A stretch of DNA of 5,799 bases from an uncultured Erysipelotrichaceae bacterium (lineage in GTDB: Bacteria > Bacillota_I > Bacilli_A > RFN20 > CAG-826). Positions within the stretch are counted from its first letter, which is position 1. Each line of letters begins with the position of its first letter. Below, one piece after another: positions 1 to 5,534 of the stretch. The notes beneath the pieces were generated by a model. It was given only the letters and a program-made list of their open reading frames with translations, was not told the origin of the DNA and made no database searches. A program made the translations under genes and the position numbers. The stretch spans positions 1 through 5,799 of the forward strand of contig CACYJD010000041.1 in NCBI GenBank assembly GCA_902774655.1, given 5' to 3'.

Positions 1-2
1 AA

Positions 3-263
3 ACAGTCGCTCAAACAGTTACTCTTGAATTAGATAAAAACTCCACAAAAGGATACACAATCAAAGATTTACCTACCTCACCAGTTGAATGCTGCAAGCC
101 TATAACTCTTACTTTAGGCGTTACAAGTGATTCTTATTGGTTAGAAGGTAAGACTATTAAAGTATTCTATAATGACGCCGCAGTAGCGGTTAACCTAAGT
201 GACTTCACTTTCCAAATTATTCCTCTTAAAGGAATAAGTAAAATCCTTGTAGTAGTGTCATAA
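3..263 (+). CDS. C-terminal part of an unrecognised beta-rich protein (5' end outside the window)
   Basis: An open frame runs from the left edge to a TAA at 261-263, giving 86 codons with no internal stop. The visible part has no methionine, so the start lies upstream of the window. The residues are mostly short alternating hydrophobic and Thr/Ser-rich strands (for example TVTLELDK, PITLTLGV, TIKVFYND, KILVVVS), which suggests a beta-sandwich or surface/structural domain. It contains a CC pair in the middle and a single Trp. There is no membrane segment, sortase motif or catalytic motif in the visible part, and I do not recognise the family. A strong terminator 17 nt after the stop shows that it is the last gene of its transcript. 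A phage or cell-surface structural protein is possible but is only a guess from composition. Confidence 0.7.
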   Translation, partial: TVAQTVTLELDKNSTKGYTIKDLPTSPVECCKPITLTLGVTSDSYWLEGKTIKVFYNDAAVAVNLSDFTFQIIPLKGISKILVVVS

Positions 264-279
264 ATTTTATTAATTAATG

Positions 280-309
280 GCCACCTCTAGCAACTTAGAG
301 GTGGCTTTT
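280..309 (+). terminator. Rho-independent terminator of the upstream partial gene
   Basis: A perfect 10-bp stem pairs 280-289 (GCCACCTCTA) with 296-305 (TAGAGGTGGC), with an additional G·T pair closing a CAAC tetraloop. A short T-tract (306-309) follows directly. It lies 17 nt downstream of the TAA at 261-263, which is the right place to end that transcript. Confidence 0.88.
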
Positions 310-330
310 AATATAAGTGATTATTTATGA

Positions 331-365
331 AATCCTAGGTGTTTTTTGACAAATGACCTAGAATT
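331..365. repeat. Inverted repeat bracketing a TTGACA hexamer
   Basis: The arms 331-340 (AATCCTAGGT) and 356-365 (ACCTAGAATT) are complementary except for one C·A position, which becomes a G·U wobble if transcribed from the minus strand. The 15-nt centre contains TTGACA (346-351, plus strand), a perfect -35 hexamer, but the element 17 bp downstream (TAAATG, 369-374) is a poor -10. It lies between two terminators with no gene start nearby. It could be an operator, a decayed promoter or an RNA hairpin. Confidence 0.35.
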
Positions 366-385
366 ACATAAATGTATATCACTAT

Positions 386-419
386 AAAAAATGCCACCTT
401 CTTTAGATACGAAGGTGGC
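386..419 (-). terminator. Rho-independent terminator of the GGDEF gene
   Basis: A perfect 9-bp stem pairs 393-401 (GCCACCTTC) with 411-419 (GAAGGTGGC) around a 9-nt loop. Reading on the minus strand it is followed by a U-tract (the A-run 386-391 on the plus strand), and it starts about 20 nt past the stop codon of the GGDEF gene. On the plus strand the downstream side is TATTATTATT, a poor tract, so the minus strand is the likely direction. Confidence 0.82.
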
Positions 420-437
420 TATTATTATTAATTTAGA

Positions 438-1643
438 TTAGTTATTGTGTTCTTTTAGATAGTCTTTACGACTATACATCATCTTATCTGCTCGATTGAA
501 GACTGTTTTAAATGCGTAGTCAGTGTCCGCTCTAAACTTAGACATACCGCTAGAAACAATTGGCTTATATTCTTTAGCGTTCTTTTTAATGAGTTCAAAG
601 AATTCTTCATGCTTAGCTTCAATTTTATCGATGTCTTTGCCTTCAATAATGGATACAAATTCATCCCCACCGAATCTATACAAAGATTCTTCTGGGAAGA
701 ATTTCTTCATAAGTTCAACGCATTCAATGATGTATTTGTCACCAGCATCGTGACCAAATTCATCATTGATACGTTTTAATCCATTAATATCAAAGACGAT
801 AAGAGCGAAGTCTTTGATAGTGTGATTAGAAATCTCTTTATCAATTAATTCTTGTTTTTGTACGTAAGCGTAGCGGGATTTAACACCTGTAAGAGCATCT
901 TTATATGCGATAGTGACTACCTGCTCTAATTCGTGCTCTTTTTCCTCTTTAGCTTCAATTTCATGTAGATATTCACTCTTTAGAGCTTCTTTAGAGTCTG
1001 TTAGTGTTAAGACATTTAATACTGAGATACCAATTAATAATCCTACAGAATAGAAAGGAATATGAGTGGTTAAGATTTGGAAGAAGATACACACCATTAA
1101 GATGATGTTAAATGCAAAGATAGCAATATATCTTCTTTGTAGTTCTTCTTTCCTTCTTAAAACATAGAAAGCAGAGAAAATAGCAATGATACCATACATC
1201 GCAATCTGGAAGTATAGCATTATATGTCTACCAATAAATACAACGTATTCACAAGTATCAGTAACTCGGAACATTGCTTCTCCGAAGAAGTTAGCGATAA
1301 TAATACCAATCTCTCCTAAAAAGAAGGCAATACCAACCGCTCTAATTATGATGGAGACTATTTTATTACAGTTTTCTAGATATTTAGTAATAAATCTAGT
1401 CCAGAATAAGACTGTCGCTCCGACAGTGGAGAAATATAAAATAGTATCTACATATAATGCAGTTGATAAACCGTGTTCTTCAAATAATCCCCAAAGAATA
1501 TCGGTTATATAAAAGATAGCAACTGATATTAAAAACGCCCTATAAGCTTTTATAGCGGGAATATGATCTTTCTTTCTGAACATGTCTACATTAGTTAAAA
1601 CATGTATCGTTAAAGCGACAATTACGAATACGGAATAAGTCAT
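438..1643 (-). CDS. Membrane-bound GGDEF diguanylate cyclase with a seven-helix N-terminal region
   Basis: This protein of 401 residues is predicted to make cyclic di-GMP from two GTP at the membrane. Residues 1-215 contain about seven hydrophobic helices (roughly 4-19, 34-53, 62-85, 97-120, 139-162, 172-193, 195-215). A charged, Glu/Lys-rich linker, probably coiled coil (216-245), leads into a complete GGDEF domain (about 246-393). Key motifs are DALTG at 249-253, FDIN with the metal-binding Asp285, GHDAGD at 297-302, RFGGDEF with GGDEF at 325-329, and the C-terminal ADKMMY signature at 385-390. The active site therefore looks intact. The product-inhibition I-site (RxxD nine residues before GGDEF in PleD) is not present, as this stretch reads FPEE. 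No phosphodiesterase domain or partner lies in the window. The N-terminal helices probably sense a signal, but the ligand is unknown. ATG at 1643 has only a weak purine-rich upstream stretch (AAAGATAG). Confidence 0.93.
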   Translation of the reverse strand: MTYSVFVIVALTIHVLTNVDMFRKKDHIPAIKAYRAFLISVAIFYITDILWGLFEEHGLSTALYVDTILYFSTVGATVLFWTRFITKYLENCNKIVSIIIRAVGIAFFLGEIGIIIANFFGEAMFRVTDTCEYVVFIGRHIMLYFQIAMYGIIAIFSAFYVLRRKEELQRRYIAIFAFNIILMVCIFFQILTTHIPFYSVGLLIGISVLNVLTLTDSKEALKSEYLHEIEAKEEKEHELEQVVTIAYKDALTGVKSRYAYVQKQELIDKEISNHTIKDFALIVFDINGLKRINDEFGHDAGDKYIIECVELMKKFFPEESLYRFGGDEFVSIIEGKDIDKIEAKHEEFFELIKKNAKEYKPIVSSGMSKFRADTDYAFKTVFNRADKMMYSRKDYLKEHNN

Positions 1644-1698
1644 ATCTATCTTTATTTTATATATAAATCACATGCGAAGGCATAGAAATTTCAATAGG

Positions 1699-1713
1699 TA
1701 CGATTGTATCGTA
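1699..1713 (-). promoter_or_regulatory. Palindrome overlapping a possible -10 box of the GGDEF gene
   Basis: TACGAT (1699-1704) and ATCGTA (1708-1713) form a perfect 6-bp inverted repeat with a 3-bp spacer. On the minus strand the centre reads TACAAT (1703-1708), five of six matches to a sigma-A -10 box, about 55-60 nt upstream of the GGDEF start codon. The matching -35 position (TAGATT) is weak. A palindrome on a -10 box is the usual geometry of a repressor operator, but no regulator gene is present to support it. Confidence 0.3.
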
Positions 1714-1855
1714 TCTTTTTACAAAAATCTAGATATAATCGAATATTTGAGAATGTATCAATTTATGCTTTTATTCAAATTTATTTAAGGATATTTAGAT
1801 TTTTTAATAATAAAAATACCTGAGTTTTACTGTTATTTGATAGCTCAAAATTTGG

Positions 1856-1986
1856 AATTTTGTGATTTTTGAGCCAAAAAAACTTAGAATTTTGTGATAA
1901 AACACCTTAAAAAAGTGCAGAATTTTGTAATTTACTTTTTTAAAATTCCTCGTAATTTTGTGTTTTTTATCTCAAAAATCATCTTC
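1856..1986. repeat. Four-unit degenerate tandem repeat, 32-33 bp period
   Basis: The core AATTTTGTGAT occurs at 1856-1866 and 1888-1898 exactly, at 1921-1931 as AATTTTGTAAT, and at 1954-1964 as AATTTTGTGTT. Starts are spaced 32, 33 and 33 bp. The spacers are less conserved but keep an A-rich middle and, before units 2 and 3, an AG just before the core. Core 1 lies in the loop of an 8-bp inverted repeat (1843-1850/1867-1874) and core 3 in the loop of a 10-bp one (1907-1916/1934-1943). The period is close to three helical turns, which suits a row of protein-binding sites on one DNA face. It is too short-period and degenerate for a CRISPR array. A decayed coding repeat is the alternative: units 2-4 read in one frame as 11-residue steps starting NFVI/NFVI/NFVF. 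Confidence 0.6.
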
Positions 1987-2063
1987 ATCTATATGGTTCT
2001 TATAAATCTCTAGAAATAACGGGCAAAAAAATCTTTAAATATATCTAATATATTTTATTTCAC

Positions 2064-2069
2064 TATAGT
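2064..2069 (+). promoter_or_regulatory. Possible -10 box for the small-ORF/EF-G-like operon
   Basis: TATAGT matches five of six bases of a sigma-A -10 box and would give a start near 2076, just before the leader hairpin. The position 17 bp upstream (ATATCT) is not a good -35, and the whole stretch is AT-rich, so chance matches are common. Some promoter must lie in this intergenic region because the preceding gene points the other way. Confidence 0.3.
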
Positions 2070-2086
2070 AAAATTAAATCAAAGAT

Positions 2087-2125
2087 ACGAAATATATCCA
2101 TCACTCATGCCCGGATATTTTTCGT
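2087..2125 (+). promoter_or_regulatory. Leader hairpin or operator upstream of the small ORF
   Basis: The 13-nt arms 2087-2099 (ACGAAATATATCC) and 2113-2125 (GGATATTTTTCGT) pair at 12 of 13 positions (one T·T mismatch) around a 13-nt loop. This is the strongest inverted repeat in the intergenic region. It sits 17 nt before the ribosome binding site of the 87-residue ORF, so it is either a 5' leader RNA hairpin or a DNA operator. There is no following U-tract, so it is not a simple terminator. I do not recognise a known riboswitch. Confidence 0.5.
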
Positions 2126-2141
2126 TTATAAGCATTAATAT

Positions 2142-2147
2142 AAGGAG
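2142..2147 (+). promoter_or_regulatory. Ribosome binding site that fixes the start at 2158
   Basis: AAGGAG lies 10 nt before ATG 2158. An in-frame ATG at 2107 would add 17 residues, but it has no purine-rich site upstream and falls in the loop of the leader hairpin, so 2158 is the better start. Confidence 0.85.
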
Positions 2148-2157
2148 ACTACACAAA

Positions 2158-2421
2158 ATGAGAAACACTAATGCATTTAGAACACGCGCAAAAGACGAGA
2201 TCGTCAAACTTGAGAAAGATACCTATGGTAGAGATATCACTCATGAAGAGATCGAAATCGTCTTTTTAAGTTATGTAATGGGTTATATTAAAGGTTTATT
2301 TGTTGTCGCAAATAACACTGAAGGTAGAATTTACGAGATTTCTAGTAATCCATCAAATAAAAAGTTTTATATTGATGTTTATAAAAAAGAAGGCACTAAG
2401 GTTGTTAGCCTAGATGATTAA
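2158..2421 (+). CDS. Small hypothetical protein, first gene of the EF-G-like operon
   Basis: This is an 87-residue protein that I do not recognise. Residues 6-22 are basic and acidic mixed and probably helical. Residues 28-52 form a second, more hydrophobic stretch (IEIVFLSYVMGYIKGLFVV) that looks like a buried helix or strand rather than a true membrane span. The C-terminal third alternates like beta strands (GRIYEIS, KFYIDVYKK, TKVVSLDD). There is no signal peptide, cysteine, zinc motif or obvious catalytic residue cluster. A good AAGGAG site and coding-like base composition support translation. It lies 43 nt upstream of the EF-G-like gene, with no terminator between them, so the two are probably co-transcribed. 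A role alongside the GTPase is only an inference from that linkage. Confidence 0.75.
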   Translation: MRNTNAFRTRAKDEIVKLEKDTYGRDITHEEIEIVFLSYVMGYIKGLFVVANNTEGRIYEISSNPSNKKFYIDVYKKEGTKVVSLDD

Positions 2422-2464
2422 TTAATTATTATTCTTTATTTAATTAAAGGAGAATCCGCTATTT

Positions 2465-4513
2465 ATGAAAACAGAAAACATACGTAACGTTGTTATTTTG
2501 GGACATAAAGGCAGTGGTAAGACTACATTAGTAGAGTCACTTGCCTTTACCTCTAAACTTATTCCTACTAAAGGAAGCATTGAAGCTAAGAACACTCTTA
2601 GTGACTACACTCCAGAAGAACAAAAAAGAGGTAGTTCAGTCCAAACTGCTATCGTACCTCTAGAATATAATGGTTATAAGATTAACCTTATTGATATTCC
2701 TGGTAGTGATGACTTTATCGGTGACGCTATCGGTGTCACTGGTGTTGTTAAAGGTGCTATTTTAGTTATTGATGCCTCTACTGGAGTAGAAGCAGGCACT
2801 GTTAAACACTATAACATGCTTAAAAAGAAAGGTATTCCTACCTTTATCTTTGTAAACAAGATGGATAAAGAGGACGTTGATTTTGAGACAATCCTTGAAG
2901 AAATCCGCGAATCACTAGGTAAAGAAGTTATTTCCTTCTGTTACCCACTTGGTCACGAACATCAATTTGATGGCTTCGCTAACGCAGTGGACTTAAAAGC
3001 TCACATCTATAATGGTAAAGAATGCGTAGAAGCAGAGATTTATCCAGAAAAACGCGCTAAATTACTTGAACTTAATAATACAATCGTTGAAGAAGTCGCT
3101 AAGACTGATGATGCTTTATTAGAGAAATTCTTTAATGGTGAATCCTTTACTCAAGAAGAAATCAGAACTTCTTTACGTAAAGGTGTCTTAAATGGTGAAC
3201 TTACACCTCTTATCGTTGGTGCATCAAGCAAGAATATTGGTTCACAAACATTACTTAATATGCTCATTAGTTATCTACCTAGCCCAAGTGATTTAAAACC
3301 ACTTGATGCAGTAGATGAAAATGGCAATGAAAAGAAAGTTCCTACTTCTGTGGACGCTCCAGTATCTGCATATGTATTTAAGACAATTGCTGATCCATAT
3401 GTTGGAATTATTAATATTCTTAAAGTTTGTAGTGGTGTCCTTAAAGTAGGGGATGATATCTCTATTAACGGTAATGAAACTCGTAGAATTAGTGCTTTAT
3501 TCACTATGACAGGTAAAAAGATGGACCCAGTCAACGAACTTATTGCTGGTGATATCGGTGCAATTACTAAACTTGAAGGAGTTAGTAGTGGAGATACATT
3601 ATCTTCTCCTAAATCCATTACTGTATTTAAGAGAGTTAAATATCCTACCGCTGTTATCTTTAAAGCTATTGTCTTAAAAGATAAGAAAGATGAAAGCAAA
3701 TTAGGACCAGCACTAGCTAAGATTCAATTAGAAAACCCAGACTTTGAAGTTAAACGTAATAATGAAACAAAACAATTATTATTAGGTGGTGTTAGTGAAT
3801 CTTACCTTAACTATGTTATTGAAAAGCTTAGAAGTGTCTATAAAGTCGAATTAACAACCGAAAAACCTAAGATTGTTTATAGAGAATCTATTAAAGCCAC
3901 TGCTGAAGGTGATGGTAGATACGTTAAACAATCTGGTGGTAGTGGATTCTATGGTGTTGTTAAGATGAGATTTGAACCAGCTGAACAAAATGAATTCGCT
4001 GAAGAAGTATTTGGTGGAGCAGTTCCTAAAAACTACTTCCCAGCAGTTGAAAAAGGTTTCTTTGAGGCCCTTAATAGTGGTTTGCTTGCAGGATTCCCTG
4101 TTATTGGTGTTAAAGGTATTCTTGTTGATGGTAAATATCACCCAGTTGATAGTAACGAGCAAGCCTTCAAGATGGCAGGCATCTTAGCGTTTAAAGACGC
4201 TTACATGAAATGTAAACCAATTATTCTAGAACCAATCATGAAAATCTTTGTCCATGTTGAATCTAAATACACTGGTAACGTCTTAAGTGATCTTAATAGT
4301 AGAAGAGCGAGAATTCAAAATATTGAAGAAAAAGAACATGGTTCTCAAGAAATTGAAGCGCTTATTCCAGAAAGTGAGATTATTGACTACGCAACTCAAT
4401 TAAAATCACTCACTCAAGCAAGTGGATTCTTTAATAGAGAGTTCGTGGATTATGAAGAAGTTCCTGAATATATGAAGGATAAAGTAATCCAAGAGAACAA
4501 GATTGCTGAATAA
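2465..4513 (+). CDS. EF-G-like translational GTPase (EF-G2-type, non-canonical G domain)
   Basis: At 682 residues this has the full length and five-domain plan of EF-G. The GTPase motifs are GHKGSGKTT (13-21), switch I RGSSVQTA (55-62) where EF-G has RGITI, DIPGS (77-81), NKMD (131-134) and GASSK (252-256). Domain II follows at about 296-383, domain III about 393-465, domain IV about 467-586 with QSGGSGFYG (489-497) and YHPVDSNEQAFKMAG (558-572), and domain V about 588-675. The EF-G catalytic histidine (DTPGH) is Ser81 here, and the conserved switch I Thr is Ser58. This pattern, with a Gly/Ser-rich P-loop instead of HVDAGKTT, fits the EF-G-like/EF-G2 group rather than housekeeping EF-G or TetM-type protection proteins. 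It probably binds ribosomes and GTP, but whether it drives translocation, recycling or a stress function is unknown. The start ATG has AAAGGAG 12 nt upstream. It is the second gene of the operon and is closed by a terminator. Confidence 0.92.
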   Translation: MKTENIRNVVILGHKGSGKTTLVESLAFTSKLIPTKGSIEAKNTLSDYTPEEQKRGSSVQTAIVPLEYNGYKINLIDIPGSDDFIGDAIGVTGVVKGAILVIDASTGVEAGTVKHYNMLKKKGIPTFIFVNKMDKEDVDFETILEEIRESLGKEVISFCYPLGHEHQFDGFANAVDLKAHIYNGKECVEAEIYPEKRAKLLELNNTIVEEVAKTDDALLEKFFNGESFTQEEIRTSLRKGVLNGELTPLIVGASSKNIGSQTLLNMLISYLPSPSDLKPLDAVDENGNEKKVPTSVDAPVSAYVFKTIADPYVGIINILKVCSGVLKVGDDISINGNETRRISALFTMTGKKMDPVNELIAGDIGAITKLEGVSSGDTLSSPKSITVFKRVKYPTAVIFKAIVLKDKKDESKLGPALAKIQLENPDFEVKRNNETKQLLLGGVSESYLNYVIEKLRSVYKVELTTEKPKIVYRESIKATAEGDGRYVKQSGGSGFYGVVKMRFEPAEQNEFAEEVFGGAVPKNYFPAVEKGFFEALNSGLLAGFPVIGVKGILVDGKYHPVDSNEQAFKMAGILAFKDAYMKCKPIILEPIMKIFVHVESKYTGNVLSDLNSRRARIQNIEEKEHGSQEIEALIPESEIIDYATQLKSLTQASGFFNREFVDYEEVPEYMKDKVIQENKIAE

Positions 4514-4527
4514 TATTCACTAAATCA

Positions 4528-4557
4528 GGCGGTCAGAATAATCTGATCGCCTTTTTT
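4528..4557 (+). terminator. Rho-independent terminator of the EF-G-like operon
   Basis: The stem pairs 4528-4537 (GGCGGTCAGA) with 4542-4551 (TCTGATCGCC), ten pairs including one G·T, around an ATAA tetraloop. It is followed by six T (4552-4557) and begins 14 nt after the stop codon. Confidence 0.93.
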
Positions 4558-4571
4558 ATATGCTTATAAGT

Positions 4572-4604
4572 AACAAAAAAAGCAGCATTCCATCGAATAC
4601 TGCT
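4572..4604 (-). terminator. Rho-independent terminator of the large minus-strand RNA
   Basis: Arms 4581-4590 and 4595-4604 pair around a 4-nt loop, and on the minus strand seven U follow (A-run 4575-4581). Position 4586/4599 is a C·A mismatch on the plus strand but a G·U pair on the minus strand, so the hairpin is complete only in minus-strand RNA. It lies tail to tail with the EF-G operon terminator, about 15 bp away, and no minus-strand protein gene ends here. Confidence 0.9.
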
Positions 4605-5079
4605 TCATTTTGTAACCGTTGTAGTGGCAGGGAAGAATTCCCTGCTAGCTACCCAAGTTAAGTTCCGTGTGGCTGGTGGTGCTTCTTGGTGTCAGCATGT
4701 TTTGAATTGCGTAGCATGCTGGTGGCCAGCTTCCTCTAGTTATTAGCTTCGAGGCTGTCGTCCTTTTTGTCATGTCCGGTACTGGGCTGATAACGCCAAA
4801 CTTTAACGCGTAGGCCAGTGACTAATGTCAGGGAGGACCGTACCGAGAATAGTAACGTCAAGGTCACTATTCGTTGCTAGATCAACCGGCTAACCATTGC
4901 TCTTTAATCAATGAATGTTCCAATATCAATTTCTTGGAAGCGGTTGCTTTACCTAGTCTTAAGCTTCTTAAATCTGTTCACGGAATTTCCTATAGCCTGG
5001 GTTCTTCCGCTATCTCTAGACTTTGAGTTGAGTAATCTAGATGGGATCGTTTCTATCGCAGTTATTCGACAGAAGTTGT

Positions 5080-5158
5080 TTCCTCTTCGATGATTCGTGT
5101 CCGGCGGTGGTGTTTACGCTGTTAAGCTCTAACTCAGCTACCACTACAAGTAGGGAGG
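5080..5158 (-). repeat. Duplicated RNA domain, copy B (3'-proximal in the RNA)
   Basis: This 79-nt unit matches 5461-5534. The block 5113-5158 is identical over 46 nt to 5489-5534, and GGCGGTGG (5103-5110) and the CCTCTTCGAT segment are also shared. Compared with the other copy it carries a 4-nt insertion near 5091-5094 and TG instead of A at 5111-5112. In the minus-strand RNA the ends CCTC and GAGG can pair to close the domain, and an inner stem forms GCT/AGC plus GTTA/TAAC around a 5-nt loop, enclosed by GTGG/CCAC. Confidence 0.88.
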
Positions 5159-5460
5159 TTCGCCGTTTGGTTAGCTGCTTTTGGCAACCAACAAGTCACA
5201 ACACAGTTATTAACTAAGAGAATTTAACTCCTAGAAGCCTCGCTATCAACGTTGCGTTAATGGCTAACTGTCTTATCAGTCCTGCAAGCAGGGCTGATAT
5301 TAAGTGGCTAAGCTATAATGTCCATTCGTGGAACTCTGGCAAGTACCTACCGAAGTAAGCATAACCGAGAACTCACTTATATCACGCACTAAGTTGACCT
5401 AGCGTGATGGTGGACTTTACGTCTATTAAGTCCGTGGGACAGGCTATTAACTTCTGTCCG

Positions 5461-5534
5461 TTCCTCTTCGATCGTGTCAGGCGGTGGATTTACGCTGTTA
5501 AGCTCTAACTCAGCTACCACTACAAGTAGGGAGG
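5461..5534 (-). repeat. Duplicated RNA domain, copy A (5'-proximal in the RNA)
   Basis: This is the 74-nt partner of 5080-5158, starting 381 nt away. It can be closed in the RNA by a slightly longer stem (TTCCTC with GAGGAA). The length differences from the other copy fall near a hairpin loop (CGATCG versus the longer CGA-ATCA-TCG) and beside an internal loop, while the stem-forming core is unchanged. That is what is expected of a maintained RNA module. Confidence 0.88.

Larger units (their letters stand above)
1644..2157. other. AT-rich divergent intergenic region
   Basis: This stretch of 514 bases separates the divergent GGDEF gene and the 87-residue ORF. Its sampled GC is near 20%, far below the flanking genes. 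No convincing gene is seen on either strand. It contains the palindrome at 1699-1713, the tandem repeat at 1856-1986, a possible promoter near 2064 and the leader hairpin at 2087-2125. A perfect 11-bp inverted pair, TGATTTTTGAG (1863-1873) and CTCAAAAATCA (1971-1981), brackets most of the tandem repeat. Confidence 0.7.

Noticed and set aside
479..1512. Open frames overlapping the GGDEF gene (479-670, 523-753, 1186-1512)
   Set aside because: They lie within a gene whose domain motifs are clear, and their products have no recognisable features.
1856..1986. CRISPR array
   Set aside because: Only 11 bases are conserved, the period is 33 bp and units vary. True arrays have conserved repeats of about 23-37 bp with spacers of similar length, and no cas gene is seen.
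2107..2157. A 17-residue N-terminal extension of the small ORF
   Set aside because: ATG 2107 lacks a ribosome binding site and lies in the loop of the leader hairpin, while ATG 2158 has AAGGAG 10 nt upstream.
3271..4187. Several open frames overlapping the EF-G-like gene (3271-3699, 3851-4162, 3972-4187)
   Set aside because: They are shadows of a well-supported gene in other frames, without ribosome binding sites or recognisable proteins.
2465..4513. Tetracycline ribosomal protection protein (TetM type)
   Set aside because: The G-domain motifs (GHKGSGKTT, DIPGS) and the QSGGSGFYG and YHPVDS elements of domain IV fit the EF-G2-like group. TetM-type proteins keep AHVDAGKTT and DTPGH.
4911..5093. 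A 60-codon plus-strand ORF inside the large RNA region
   Set aside because: It has no ribosome binding site, overlaps predicted RNA stems in antisense, and has the random hydrophobic composition of a chance frame.
5113..5158. tRNA-like D-arm: minus-strand GTAGCTGAGTTAGAGC resembles a tRNA D-stem and loop
   Set aside because: The D-loop GG is missing, there is no T-loop GTTCRANNC at the right distance, and no acceptor stem. The segment is better explained by the duplicated domain's own stem.
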